Positions 11,410 to 23,545 of a stretch of 64,000 nt of DNA are shown piece after piece. A model generated the notes under the pieces. It searched no databases. It was not told the DNA's origin and worked only from the letters and a program-made list of their open reading frames with translations. The stretch comes from Straminergon stramineum. Taxonomy: Eukaryota > Streptophyta > Bryopsida > Hypnales > Calliergonaceae. Position 1 is the stretch's first letter. Each line of letters opens with the position of its first letter. The stretch covers positions 9,984,501 to 10,048,500 of the forward strand of contig OY987268.1 in NCBI GenBank assembly GCA_963920665.1, written 5' to 3'. The translations under genes were made by a program, and so were the position numbers.

Positions 11410-12190
11410 GTGTTCCTAAAACCGACCCTACACTAAATAGTGAAATTAGGTTGCCTTAACAATTAGGTTGGTTGCCTTATCCCAAGAAAGTTTCATTACA
11501 AGTCATCAAAGCATTAGAGGAGATTTGGCCAAAAAGAAGGCCATTTCAGGCCTGTTCCCTAGCAATGAGAGCACGACAGACAGCAATCAACCGTCATAAA
11601 TTTTTGAAATTTTTTTTGTACAAAAAATAAATAAATTTGATCTTGAAATCGAATGAAAAGTCGACAAAAGAATTTTTTTTTAAAAAGAAAAAGTGACATG
11701 GCCACCTCCCAACCACATCAACACACTGTGGTGGTGCAGTTCCCCAAGTTCCCCGCTGTTGGGAACTCACAAACCTCTATTTGGCTAGATCTCCTCTAAT
11801 GTCAAAAAATATTTTGTAGATATTTCTATTTATACACAAGAAGGTTCATCAATCCCAATTACAACAATCCCTAATTCAAAGTACTATGAAGGTATTCCTA
11901 TACAATAACAATAAATATTTATATAGTGTCAAATGTCGAGAAATTAGTGTGAGACAACCTAATTTTACTATATATTGTAGGCTTAACACATTTTTGAAAT
12001 GCTCCTTGGATGATGAGCCCACCAATCAAAACCCCAAATTGCAACCTAAGGTGGCCGATACTTGGAAAACAGAAACCGTGGGTGTACTAAAAGAACCCAG
12101 ATGTACCTATTGCATTCATTCTCAAGGGAGAATAGTTTACAACATCAAACAGTATTTGATTTACTAAGTCATATTTTCCTTTCAAAGCAA
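11410..12190. other. AT-rich DNA, no gene seen
   Basis: The phrases CAAGCCATCAAAG, TTATACA and GGTTCATCA, then ACAACAAT, recur at 25600-25720, so this is part of another dispersed repeat. The ORF at 11886-12167 has no supporting features. Confidence 0.35.
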
Positions 12191-12197
12191 GTTTCTA

Positions 12198-13019
12198 TAG
12201 TAGTTTGCTCTTAAATCGACCACCTTCTTCAAATCGACCCTAGATTTAAGCCCCAAATGGACATTTATTGATCCTTAAACTGTTAGTTCATACTTAATGA
12301 ACGAATTAAGGATAAAAAGTGTGCACATTAAAATCTGTAAGAGATCCCTTTAAGGTTTGCAAGACGTTAAATCGTGCATTCGAACTGGGCCCCGCATGGA
12401 CGTTTTGTGTTTTATCTAGGGGTGAAAGTAAAAATTGCCCCCTATTTTGAGCCATATCTAGGGTATGTTCTAGACATCTCGGCTAATTTTGGGTCTATGA
12501 TTGCAAATATGAATTCAGAATTTGCAAAAAAAATAATGTGCAAAAAATAAAAAGTTCCTGCATTTTCCCCAAGGTAAATCTGCCCCTACAAGACCCAATT
12601 TGTATGCATGATTTAACGTCCTCCTTAAGGCTTGAATATAGATGGTTCACGCATGTGATTCAATCTAATTTTAAATGCACTCATAAGTGGATATTCTTGA
12701 TATTATATTGATTTAAAGCCAACTTTAGCGGGCCAACTACTTTTTGATGAATAAAAAATCTGTGAATACAATGAAATTCCGTTTCATTTGTGTCAAAAAA
12801 AAATTGTGAATACAATTTGACACTAGCATGGTCGCATTTAGGAACATGGTTTGTTATTTATTGCAAATCCACATGTTTGTTCTTGGTTTTCCCATCTCTC
12901 ATTATAAACCACATGTATTTTTCTTTCTTTGAAAAATAAACCAAAAATATTTTCGTCTACAGAAGCCTATGAAAAAAGCAGACCAATCCTTAAATGGTCG
13001 CTTTAAGAGCAAACTACCT
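12198..13019. mobile_element. TA-flanked element with a nested MITE
   Basis: The left end TAGTAGTTTGCTCTTAAATC mirrors the right end GAGCAAACTACCT, matching the ends of the 60072-60660 element. The MITE at 12361-12622 lies inside it. Confidence 0.5.
12361..12622. mobile_element. MITE with GGACGTTAAAT ends, copy 1
   Basis: The ends are AAGACGTTAAATCGTGCATT and (reverse) AGGACGTTAAATCATGCAT. The interior (GGGGCAATTTTT-type, GATTGCAAATATGAATTCAG, CCTGCATTTTCCCC) matches 19280-19541 and 21815-22078. A 10-bp near-repeat, TTAAGGTTTG and TTAAGGCTTG, flanks it and may be the target duplication. This would fit a Mutator-like MITE. Confidence 0.65.
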
Positions 13020-13329
13020 TACTGCATAATTTGTTGTTACCATATCATTGTTTTTCATCATATCCTATTGATTACAATGATGTCTTTGGTGTAATAGACA
13101 TTAGAAGAGATTTCAAGCGTGCCAAGGGTTGTGAGTTCTCAGAGTGCATGGAACGTGGGAACTGCACTATAGCAGTAGTCTGACGTGGCTGAAGTTTGGC
13201 CACATGATTTTTATTTATTTATATTTTTTCACATTCAGAACATTTTTTTTAATTTTCTAACAACAGACAACCTTTCCCTCACTACATCAAGAATAGGAAA
13301 GGGAATAGGCCTAAAATAAACCTCCACAA

Positions 13330-13760
13330 GCTTAAAATCTCCTCTAATGGCCCAAAACTGCTTCAAAATACTTGTCCCCAAAGAAAGGTTGAAATTTTCA
13401 TCAATATTTCTATTTTAGCAAATCCAACCATACAATCCTTTGGTTAACTTGTTTAAGTAACTTTGTCCCAAAAATTTAGAAGGAATGTCCCCACCAATTT
13501 CAAGTTCAATGTGCCTCAACTTCAAAATGTAAGTTTTTCTAGCCCTTCCAAAAGGTGAAGTTTTGTCTTTCAACATTTTTCGAAAAAAACAAGTATGTCC
13601 CATAATTTCTGCATTTTCGTCAATATGTTCAAAAATGGGTTCAAAACATATATAGAAAATTTGAACCAAAAATAATTTCATATTCATCTTTAAAAAATTA
13701 TAAAGTGGAAGGTAGTATTAAATGAAAGAAAAAACTAATTTGCTAATAACTTTTACAAGA
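13330..13760 (+). repeat. Dispersed repeat R, copy 2
   Basis: It shares CTTCAAAATACTTGT, CCTTCCAAAAGGTGAAG and ATTCATCTTTAAAAAATTATA with the 0.8, 23.7 and 51.9 kb copies. A likely right end, TCTTTTTAGGGGTTAA, is at about 14212-14227. Confidence 0.55.
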
Positions 13761-14229
13761 AATTATAAATTCTTAATCCTGATTGTGAGAATGTTCTATT
13801 TAACACTTAGTATCCTTTCTTTTTCTTTGAAAATTTTCAAAATTGAGAGGAAAAGACAGCTTTATATGTTTTTTCTACCTCCATTGTGTACAAAATAAAA
13901 CTCCTCATAGCTTTTACTTCATTATTCAAGAATGAACAATTCATATGTTTTTGAATAGGTATCAATTTATACAATTCCAAAAAAATAATCAATTTTTTTA
14001 AAGAATATATTTGTTGTTCTCCAGGTTGACATTGAAGTCAAAAATATCCTTTTGACTTTTGCAATATTTATTAGAATGACATGAAACCAAGCTTCACATG
14101 TAGATTATGATGAGTAGCATCCATACTAAGAAATTCATGCAAGAATTCCAAATTATGAAGTCAATAGAGGTTGCCCAAGTTCTCAAAAAGCTCGTAAGTG
14201 GGTTTCTTGGTCTTTTTAGGGGTTAAATT

Positions 14230-15393
14230 TTTTGAATTTTGGTTTATTGCAACTCTTCATGTTTTGGTTGGAATGAGACTTTTCTTATTTTCTCAAATGA
14301 TTTATTTTGGATTGGTATATCTTTTCTTGATTGTTTTGTCTTTTCAATTGATGACAATCATTGAATAAACAATTTAGAGTGTTATGCTTAGAGAGTTATT
14401 CTTTTGAAACTTCTTGAATAAAAACTTAAACATTCCAAAAATTAGATAGTATGGAAGAATTCTTTTTTGTTATATATCATGCATTTTATTCATAATATTG
14501 AGAACTTTAGATGTTTCCAAAAATACATAATTCATGTATGAAACTCTGAATTCGACCCTCATGTAGGATATCTTACATAGAAATGATGAAACTATTAAAT
14601 TTTCTAGGCATATTTAGAATATGATATGTTTTTCTTTATTATTCTTCAAAAATTCACAATAATTTTAAATTTTCACCAAAAAATTTTGAAATTTTGAAAC
14701 ATGTAGAAAACAAGTGTTTTCATCTTTGAAAAATAAAATGAAATGATTTGGTTCTTATTCAATTCAAAAATAGAGCACGCAAAGCAATGAATATAGAGGC
14801 TAAATGTACAAGCTTATAAAAAAAATAGGGCCTCAAGAAGACCGTTTGTCTTTGGACCAATAGTCCAAATATACGAAATAAAATAAAAGAATAATCTATA
14901 TTTGTTGTGTTTGCATTGCTAGCCTGAGTCAGATGGTCCTCTTGAAATCCCATTTTTTTCTAATGCTTGTGGGCCATCATTGAAGGGGTGATTTGCAAAC
15001 TCTTTTGCTAAACACTTCCAATGTTATTGCATCAACAATTCACATGATTGATTGTGCATAGATTGTCAATCTTAAATAATTGAAATGGAGATATTTCTAG
15101 AAAAATTATGCTTTTCTTGGAGCTAAATTGGTAATCAAATACTACAACTTCACATTTCTATTAGTCCTAAGTTTTAGAGAGAAACAAATTTGCATTTAAT
15201 GTCAAAATAATCTTGAAGCTATAAATGATACTAATTGAATTAATATTATCATTTAGCTTCAAATCTTCACTCACCCTTGGACGGATAATGAGGACTACAT
15301 GTGTTTGATAAATGACTATCAAAAAGTGTAGAAATGAAGAAAGTTTCTATTCATCTTGAAATTTGATGACTTTGGGTTATATGGTCGTATCCT
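14230..15393. other. AT-rich DNA, no gene seen
   Basis: I see no splice-bounded frames or matched inverted ends here. Parts resemble the sequence near 62040-62110 (CTTAAATAATTGAAAT.GAGATATTT), so it is old repeat DNA. Confidence 0.35.
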
Positions 15394-15397
15394 TTAA

Positions 15398-16307
15398 CCC
15401 CTAGAAGCCTATTGTTCCCTTGGGGGACATTTGAAATGGATTTTGGACACATTCCTATAGTCTCAAATTTTGTAGTGATTTTTTGAGACTTTTTCTTAAG
15501 ATAGTTTAAAAACACATTAGCTTTTGGGGAATATGATTTTTTATTTAAAAAGGCGCCTCTAAGCAAAACTTATGCCATTTTAAACACAATTTACACATCA
15601 TTGGACAAAAGAATAAATCCAAAAAAATTGAAATCATTTTTTAAAGAAATTGTCTACATGCAAAGCTTTGATTCATTCCATTTTGATTAGTGATGTGAAA
15701 GTTATGAAAAATCTTGTTAGTTGGACAATCTAAGTATCTTCTTGAAGAAATAACTTATAGGATTCATTTTTGAGTGCAATTTTCACAATTTAAAAAAACA
15801 AAACTACTTGCTAAAGTTTAATTTGCACGCTAGAATGATCTCACCATTGGGATTATTGTGTTCCAATTCCACCTCAGAGCTACTAATAATTTAGTTCTTT
15901 ATTCAATCTCAAACCTACTTCTACTTCATATTTTTTTTAAATGAAAATCAAGTGTGTTTTTTGAAAAAAAGATTCATAGACTTTCAACTCAATTCTTCAA
16001 CTTAAAATTTTTCTGAATTTATTATATAGAGTGCTTAAAATTTAAACTATAAAGATTCAAAGCCTTGAAATGTGGGCAAGCTAGGTGCAAAAAAACAATG
16101 GTTTTCTTCACTTCAAACACAAATATTTTGCAATCTACATTGTCCAAGTTTTTGAAATTTCTTCCACACATTTTCATACCAATTGATTGTAAGATCCTAT
16201 AGTTAGATATGCACAAAAAATAATTTCTAAATTCTTTTTGCACTTTGCACTAGAAATGGTAGTTTTGAATGGAATTTGATGAAAAGAAGGCCTTGAAATT
16301 TTAGAGG
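15398..16307. mobile_element. TTAA-flanked element (910 bp)
   Basis: The ends are CCCCTAGAAGCC and (reverse) CCTCTAAAATTTCAAGGCC with TTAA at both borders (15394 and 16308). The interior is collinear with the 9281-10207 element, including TGCAATCTACATTGTCCAAG and CACTAGAAATGGTAGTTTTG. It is non-coding. Confidence 0.7.
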
Positions 16308-16593
16308 TTAATGCAAAGATAAGATTATAGGTACACCACTACAAGGAAAAAAATGCAAATAAGGAAGGATGTGAAACCTTAGGTTGTTTTACATATTTAA
16401 ACTTATCAAATTTATAATTTTCCATTTCCAATAAAATTGTAAATCATAGAATACTTCACATGTAATTCACCTAATTTTTTTTGTAGGAAAATAAAATAAT
16501 TTCAAATAGTCAAAGTAAGAGCATATTGAATCCTAATATTATCCCTTGATGGAGTTATTCTTATCCTTTGGGATGCTAATGTGTCTCTCTAAA

Positions 16594-17327
16594 CCCTCAA
16601 TGATCTAAGTGACCATTTTCTAGTTACTACCCTTCTATTTGGGGTTGTTCGTTCTCAAATTTTGAATTTTGGAAATAAAAAGTATAGTTGAAGATTGTAC
16701 TATATTATGAATCCAATGGCAATAGTTTCATCAAATTTTGAGTTAAACTTTAATGTGTGGAAATTTTTTAAGTTGAGTGGTGTAATATAGTGCATAGCTC
16801 ATTTTGAGGGGATTAATTTGGGCATGGATTGAAAAATCAGCCAACCCATGTGATTGTTGCCCACCTCATAAAGAAGATATCTAAGGAGCTCAAGGAGAGA
16901 ACAAGTGTTTCCATTCTTGTTTCCTTACAAACACTACTCTCATTTTAGTGACCACTATGCATTGCAAGCTCCACAAAAATTGCAAAACGATTGGAATGTT
17001 GTGAAATTCTAGATGAGCATTTTCATCTCTCTTGTCTTTCATTGAGCACAAAAGGTTATCATTTCAAAATATTCTCACTAAGATTTACTCCTTCAAAGTG
17101 CATTACCCTCTTTTTTTCATTGACCCAAATAAAGCTTCAAACTAAAATATCTTCTAAAATGTGCAATCAAATAATTTGAATTTTTTTCTAGGTGCTCACT
17201 CTCAATGTGAATTAAAAAATCCTATGGTTAGATTCTATCTAGGTTTCAAAAATGAGTATACAAATTGCTTAGGTTCTTGGCTATTTTGAAATATTTTGAA
17301 AGAATACCTCTTTCGGGTCATCAAGGA
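16594..17327. mobile_element. TTAA-type element, intact counterpart of 59.9-61.2 kb
   Basis: The left end CCCTCAATGATCTAAGTGACC and reversed right end TCCTTGATGACCCG are bordered by TAAA and TTAA. The body matches 59868-61223 except for a 589-bp insertion there, so this copy shows the state before that insertion (TATAGTGCATAGCTC, about 16785). A CACTACAAGGAAAAAA motif lies just outside at 16336. The ORF at 16991-17179 is not conserved in the paralog. Confidence 0.55.
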
Positions 17328-17731
17328 TTAATTCCTATATGGTTGTAATTGTGATTTGATTTTAAAGATCAATTGAAACATTTTTTTTAATGGGGCCTCA
17401 AGAGGGTCATTTGACCCTTGGTTGAATATTCTTGTTCTTCACAAAAATGAAGATTTTCACCATTCACGAGTAAATTTTTCTAGATTTACTCATGCAAAAT
17501 TTTAGATGCATCTAAGATGTCTAACTTACTCTAAATCACCCCACAATGCAAGGAGGTTAAAGGACACTTTAGACCTAAAGGTTAGGCCAATTTTTCTTGA
17601 GGTCAACTACAAAAAATTCAACCCTTTTTTGGCTTAAGGTTGTCTGAAACTTATGGGGGGGCCAAAATCCTCCTATATGTAAACCTTGAGGCCAAAAAGC
17701 CAAGTTGATTCAATAAAACTTAGAAACTTTC

Positions 17732-17776
<45 letters not shown>

Positions 17777-18760
17777 CATGGCCACTTTTCACCTAGAGGC
17801 TAAGCCACTTTTCCTTGAATCCAATTGCAGAAAATCCAACAAATTTGATTTGTTGAAAAAAACAAGATATTATAAAAAAAATATTTTAAAATTAAATTTG
17901 ACATTGGCTCAATGCCCAAGAATTGGTCTTCCATTCTTATTGCATCCAATTCATTGAGCTCAAGCCATGTCAAATCATGTCTTTTTTGAATAAAATCTTC
18001 ATTCCACCAAATTGCCAACCTCTAGGTGTAAAGCAACCCTAAACATACTAGCAATACACTAGTCATTTTTTGATGATCAATTTCTTGTACAATGAGAATT
18101 TTAAAAATTGAAATCTAAATGCTTTAAAGTTAGAAACAAACCATTTAGAAATATGTGGAAAATTTTCAAGAAATTTTACTTCACATATTGCAAGATAATA
18201 GGGCTTCAAGTTAGAAGAAAATATATGTACTTGAAACTGCCCTAATATAGCTAACAAAATTTGACCCCACTTAGAATGTGATTTGAGAACTAAGATTTGT
18301 TTTTCTCTTGGAAAATTGTATACAATATTTTATTAGTTACATATATGCCAAATTTCAAAAAGTTGATGAGGGTTTTAGCAAAAGATGCAAAGCTATCCAA
18401 AAAATTCAAGGCAACATGACTTTTGATCTCGGCACCCAATCAAAGGGTAATTTTTAAACTAAAACTAAAACTAAATAAATATATATAAAAAACTATTGAA
18501 CGGGTGCGTGTTTACCTTATGTCAAAATTTTGTAAACATCCAACCAAATTTGACTTTGTAGGAACCTACAGGGATTTTCAATTGTCAAATTAAATGGACA
18601 ATTGCTCCTTAGGGGTTAAATTTGTCTCCATATTGATATCTTTAAATTATGAGACTAAATATAGTACTTGATATTATTTTCATTACTCTTGGCACTTGAA
18701 AACATCATCAAAATAATTTGATATCTCCATGAATTATTTTATAATAACCAGAAATACATA
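17328..18760. other. AT-rich DNA with a CT microsatellite, no gene seen
   Basis: Small minus-strand frames (17800-18018 and 18063-18257) have no supporting context. A lone transposon-like end, CTCCTTAGGGGTTAA, is at about 18604-18618. Confidence 0.35.
17734..17773 (+). repeat. (CT)20 microsatellite
   Basis: An uninterrupted CT dinucleotide run of 40 bases. Confidence 0.95.
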
Positions 18761-18837
18761 AAACATGAAAAATGAAAATAATGTGTTGGAAAACATTTTA
18801 AAATATCAAAAAATGAATATTCACCAAAAATGTGCTA

Positions 18838-19275
18838 TGCCTGTGAGTGAACCAGGGCTTTTCTTTTGGGCGAAATTTCGCCAGATCTGTCAGAACCTTT
18901 GTGAGTATGTCCCTCCAAATTTTGGCCTATGCAATGAAGCCAGCACAAGGGACACTAGTCCAAAAAAAAGCCCCAGAGTGAACCCAACGCACGGTAAGTT
19001 ATAGTCTTTGGTAAAAGGTGAAAGAACAGTTTGCTTTGTGCCGTACTGAGCACATGGCTTGATACATAAGTTTTCACTACCAGACAGTACTTGTGAAGCC
19101 AAGACGGCAACCGACTCGGCAAATAGTCCCCCCCCCCACACAGGCACACACACAAGCCCTGGGCTCCTAATACTCAGGTTTCTCCACATTGCATCAGCTG
19201 ATTTCAATAGCGCAGAAAAACTGTAATGCCAAGCGGGTATTCAAGGTCACAGCATCACTGTCTCATGGCTGCATC
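18838..19275 (+). pseudogene. Decayed copy of the 11 kb exon region
   Basis: The plus strand reads TCEAKTATDSANS, then after a C-run ADFNSAEK, stop, CQAGIQ and GHSITVSWL, paralleling the minus-strand frame at 11040-11348. An in-frame stop and the C-homopolymer insertion break it. A good donor (CACGGTAAGT) follows at about 18992. The orientation is opposite to the 11 kb copy. Confidence 0.4.
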
Positions 19276-19279
19276 TTGG

Positions 19280-19541
19280 AGGACGTTAAATCCTCCATTT
19301 GAATGGGGTCCCGCAGGGACAGATTTACCTTGGGGAAAATGCAGGAATTTTTTATTTTTTGCACATTATTTTTTTACAAATTCTGAATTCATAATTGCAA
19401 TCAGAGACTGCAGAAGAGGAAGGAGAGACTTAGAACATACCCTAAATTTGGCTCAAAAGAGGAGTATTTTTTACTTTTACCTCCAGATAACCCACAAAAT
19501 TACCTTACAGGATCCAGTTTCAATGGAGGATTTAACGTCCT
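19280..19541. mobile_element. MITE with GGACGTTAAAT ends, copy 2
   Basis: The ends GAGGACGTTAAATCCTCC and (reverse) AGGACGTTAAATCCTCC are inverted repeats. The body (GGGACAGATTTACCTTGGGG, AATTGCAATCAGAG) matches the 12.4 and 21.8 kb copies. The ORF at 19226-19663 is an accident of this repeat. Confidence 0.75.
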
Positions 19542-20069
19542 ACCTTGATCTCATTCATCACAAGCCACTGTTGTTTCATTTTAGAATTTTTATTTTTATG
19601 ACAATAAATATAACAAGACCTATTCCGTCGTCATGTCGACCTTCACAATATTCTAAACTCTAGTAAATTTTAACCTTGGAAGGATGTGGGCTTGTCGCCA
19701 AGTTAGTCAACTAAAACTTATCAGATTTCAAGAGGAATAGATGCATTCTTTATTTCTACAATTTTCCTAGAAGATCATTCCTCAGACACTATTCCTCAGA
19801 CACTTTTGGTCCTTGACACTCTTCCTAGGTTAAGGTGGTATGATTGGTATTCATTTTCATGATGTCAGAAATTGTTGACTTCTTGAATATGGGAGTCTCT
19901 GTCAAAACTATGGAAACCCCACGCCACTTGTGGCTGGTAGCTGTTGTATTTTATCTACGCAATGAAATTCGGTTTCATGTGTGTCAAAAAAAACCAAAAA
20001 AAACAAAACGCGCACACACACACACACAAGATGCTTTACTCAGATGGACTTAATTCCCTGCGACAATTC

Positions 20070-20150
20070 TCAATTTGACAGCCTTTCTACACTGCTGTAT
20101 AATTCTTTGACAGCATCACGATCCCAATATTGTCTCTTCAGATCACCAGC
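20070..20150 (-). CDS. Gene X terminal exon (26 codons plus stop)
   Basis: After an acceptor-like TTCATCTAG, the frame reads AGDLKRQYWDRDAVK, then ELYSSVERLSN and a stop. It is exactly 81 nt, in phase with the other gene X exons. A decayed match lies on the plus strand downstream of the small-ORF module at about 8695-8780, where codons are lost. The composition (charged, helix-forming) looks like a genuine C terminus. I do not recognise the family. Confidence 0.45.
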   Translation of the reverse strand, partial: AGDLKRQYWDRDAVKELYSSVERLSN

Positions 20151-20250
20151 CTAGATGAAGCCAATTCCCTAAATCTGATTCTTATTAAACTGAGATGCAA
20201 ACAAAATCTCTTTGCCTCTTTGCCTGCAAAATCATTACACTAAAGTACTA

Positions 20251-20397
20251 AAATCTGAGATTTTGTTCAATCAATCCACAGATCTCGGAATCCAAGGTGC
20301 TGGTCACATTCCCTGGAAAGGTTTTTATTCCTCTTCGGTAACAAGAAGTATTTAGAGCAAAGAGCAATACAATGTCACCAATTCCACATGGCTTTGA
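20251..20397 (-). CDS. Gene X exon, inverted fragment
   Basis: After TTATGGTTCAG the frame reads SKPCGIGDIVLLFALNTS, then CYRRGIKTFPGNVTS and TLDSEICGLIEQNL. The homologous DNA at about 63850-64000 (minus strand) reads KPCGIRDTVVFFAVNTCY, then after a frameshift LPGNVTTTSNSFAWE and LCRLINQNL. The two copies differ in many bases but keep the protein pattern in pieces, so the exon was coding in a common ancestor. This 20 kb fragment is open throughout. Its 3' splice partner is unclear because no strong GT follows. Confidence 0.45.
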
Positions 20398-20769
20398 GCC
20401 TGAACCATAAAAATCCTGATTTACTGACGATACTAAGGCTTGACCTTGAAATAAATGAATTGAAATGAACTGAAATCAATTCAAGGTGAGATAGTTTCAT
20501 GTTGAGATAGTTTTTGTCATTCTTGCTGGCTGTTACAGCCATTTCATGGTGCATAGTTAAAACTATGCACCATAACAAAAAAAGTTTAATGAAAATTTAA
20601 TTTTTACCTCACCCCCTCTTTTAATTTTGGAGGGGTGCTGTTTTGTAAACGATTTTATTTTTAAATTTAAATTGTCCCCCACCTCCCTTTCTTATAATTT
20701 TGGGAGGGTGGGATTGCAAACAATCAATATGGGATAATCCCATACTGTTGTATCTGCATCCCGTCATCC

Positions 20770-20890
20770 ATATCTATATATTGATGTATCGTATTTGTAT
20801 TTGTATTTGTACCATATTTGTATGTACATCTATTGTCATCTATATCTATATATTGTTGTATCATATTTGTATCGTATTTTGTAAGTATAT
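20770..20890 (+). repeat. TATCTATATATTG / GTATTTGT simple repeat
   Basis: CATCTATATCTATATATTG occurs at about 20768 and 20838, and GTATTTGTATTTGTA runs are interspersed. The ORF at 20700-20894 is a by-product. Confidence 0.7.
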
Positions 20891-20951
20891 CTAATGGCTA
20901 TTGATTTTTCTTGGAGGGGATGGAATTTTTTTGAAATGAATCAGATGGCTC

Positions 20952-21161
20952 CTAATTTTGGGGGGTGGCGAGGGGGAATTTTTCAGAGGGGGGAGTGTGA
21001 CAGCCTCTTTTCAGCGGATAGTTTCTGTACTGATCGATCTTATGATTATACTGCTCAGATATTAAAATGAAAACTCGAACACTCTTCAGCACCTCCAGCT
21101 CCATGCCTGCTTCATGTACACAGAAGGCATGATGGTTGTCAATCTCGTTAAATTGACACAT
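20952..21161 (-). CDS. Possible exon, unknown protein
   Basis: A minus-strand frame reads MCQFNEIDNHHAFCVHEAGM, then ELEVLKSVRVFILISEQY. Its base composition is richer than its neighbours and it lies between gene X fragments and block P. No paralog in the window and no convincing splice pair support it. Confidence 0.2.
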   Translation of the reverse strand: MCQFNEIDNHHAFCVHEAGMELEVLKSVRVFILISEQYNHKIDQYRNYPLKRGCHTPPSEKFPLATPQN

Positions 21162-21586
21162 ATATGAACATAAAGGTCTAAAATCTAGGATAGGTGTGCA
21201 TTTCTGTTTCAGAATGCACGTTTACAAAGGTGCCAAAGTACTGGGAGTACCACTAGTTTTAAGAAATTGACTTTCATGGAATGTGATTCAAATTATATAA
21301 TGATCTATCTGCAAATTTATCACCATCAGTTAGTCATTGCCTGAGAATTCCATTGTCCATAGTCAGTGATGATGCACTAGGATACACAACAAAAACAAAA
21401 AGGACATTTGTCGAATTCCCATACTGGATTTCTCATTTCTCCTTTCTATGTGAGAATCCTTCATCAAAAATCAATACTGTAATCACCTCATTAAAGCTTG
21501 TCTGCCAATTAGAGACGACCAGGACTAGCAACAACTGTATGTCCAAGACCTCACCTGATGATCAACACAATAGACATGGGTCTCTA

Positions 21587-21807
21587 AGGTAGGAGCACCC
21601 AATGGCGTCCCTGTACTCAATGGCACCCCTTTCTACATCAGGAATTCATTCTAGAACATATATGTAGTTGGACTGTAGACCTCTTATCATTTTAGGTCAA
21701 AAAAAAAAAAGCTCTGTATTGTCTACTTACATTTACAGCTTGAAATGATTATGCATTGTAGAATCTGATGCTATTGGGTACAGGGACACCATTGGGTGCT
21801 CTTACCT
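21587..21807. mobile_element. MITE with 35-40 bp inverted ends and TA duplication
   Basis: The left end AGGTAGGAGCACCCAATGG and reversed right end AGGTAAGAGCACCCAATGG are nearly identical for about 38 bases. TA borders both sides. The terminal AGGTA is shared with the elements at 8892, 26065 and 60072. Confidence 0.75.
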
Positions 21808-21814
21808 TAAAAAA

Positions 21815-22078
21815 AGGACACTAAATCCTGCAAACAAAGTGGGCCCTGCAGAGGCAGATTTACCATGGGGAAAATGCATGAATTTTTTATTTTTTGCATA
21901 TTATTATTTTTTGGAAATTCCGAATTTATATTTGCAATCAGAGGCCCCAAATTAGCTAGGAGAGGTCTAGAACATACCCTAGACACGGCTCAAAATAGGG
22001 AGCAGTTTTTACTTTTACCCCAGATAAAACACAAAATACCCCTGTGAGGCCCACTTTGTTTGCAGGATTTAGCGTCCT
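21815..22078. mobile_element. MITE with GGACGTTAAAT-type ends, copy 3
   Basis: The ends AGGACACTAAATCCTGCAAA and (reverse) AGGACGCTAAATCCTGCAAA are the best-preserved inverted repeats of this family. The interior (GGCAGATTTACCATGGGG, TTTGCAATCAGAGG) matches copies 1 and 2. It sits seven bases from the preceding MITE. Confidence 0.8.
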
Positions 22079-22251
22079 GCCTCTAAAAGCTCAAAACTTG
22101 GGTGACACACCAAAAGTTCTCAACTATTGATCCTGGAATTATTCCACTGATGCAAATACAAACAGGTACTGCATGGTTACAGTGTCTGTGAGTATGAGTA
22201 GATAACCGGACCAACGTTAGAAAAGAGTATCAGTGATTGACACCGAAAGCT

Positions 22252-22330
22252 CAATCTTCCTCAGGTAGCTTTTGATTGTGAGGATGCAAAGTCTCTTCCC
22301 TTTTGGTCCCTAGTCAATAAATACAAAAAT
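22252..22330 (-). pseudogene. Frameshifted copy of the 48.3 kb terminal exon
   Basis: The minus strand reads GPKGKRLCILTIKSY as in the 48255-48334 exon, but one C is missing after SY, so the ending is altered. Confidence 0.4.
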
Positions 22331-23483
22331 TGAATATTTTGAAAGCTATGATTGAGTGTGACCAAGTCCCATCAAGTTTTGGAATTCAAAGACAGGTAGG
22401 GGCTATGAACTACAGTTGGTGCAGATTCAAGCTAGGAGCCCATTTTTAAATGAATTAATGTCTTGAATCTACGAAGACAACATATAAGGTAGGATGATCC
22501 ATTGCTGCCTCTTGCCTATTTTAGACCTATAGTACAATACCAAAAATTTCTCTATGGCATCCTAATTTAGTGAAAATCGTATTCAGATTTGTACAGTGAT
22601 CAATAAAGTGTCGAGTTAGGAAGGAAAGGGTTAAAATTGGGTTGAAAAAGTGATAGTTTGTGACATCTATGAACACCACCATGTGGTTTCTACAAATTGC
22701 AAAGGTTCATTCATTTTTCCACAATCTTAAGGGACACTTTTGAATTACCATTCCATTAAAAAGCAAATTTTGTGATTTGTTTTTTTAGCTTCCTCCTTTA
22801 CAGAAGAGCCAATAATATGTGATGGATCAGTCCACCCCATCCTCTTCAAACACATTTAAAAAAATTTCAAACAAAAAGTGAATGAAATATCACAATACTT
22901 CATCTAAACTCTAAAATAATTCATAAGTCAATTTTTGTCTCCAAATGCATTTTAGGATTAATACCAACACATTCTCTCATACTTAGATGATTGTAAGAAA
23001 TATTTGTAGTATTTTTGTTCTCACCTTGAGTTCCAAAGAACTTTTCATTTGTAACTTTGAGTATAATTTTTCAATGTAGTTGAAATTCACAATGAAGGGT
23101 TATAACTTGAATCGATATTTTGTTATATTCCAAAATGAAAATTGATGGAGGATGTTTATTTTCAAAATATACCATGCTTGTGATTGTAGGGTTTGGGAGT
23201 ACTATAGGGTATCCATACTAAGGAATTCAATGCTAAATAGTCTTCTAATAGAGTAGCCCCTTTTGTATGAAGGAAATTTTTATAATAGTTAGTTCTATGT
23301 TAGATGGAATTGTATGAAGTGAGCTTTTTTCTGCATGCATTTAGAACATAGAAATAAATATTTTGGTTGTCTCTTGGTAAATGACTCTCCTTGTAGATTT
23401 GTTACAAGTGAGTGAAAGGACCAATTTTTATTTTTATTTTTAAATTATTATCCTATTCTTCACACATTAAAACATCAAAGTAT

Positions 23484-23545
23484 ATATATATTATTTTTTA
23501 TTTTTTATTTTTTATTTTTATTATTTTTATTATTTATTTTTTTAG
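23484..23545 (+). repeat. T-rich simple repeat (TATTTTTT type)
   Basis: Runs of TATTTTTTATTTTT and ATTATTTTTATT with no other content. Confidence 0.85.

Noticed and set aside
18890..19207. 105-codon minus ORF with hydrophobic stretch
   Set aside because: It is antisense to the decayed exon homologous to 11 kb and crosses a C-homopolymer and a CA repeat.
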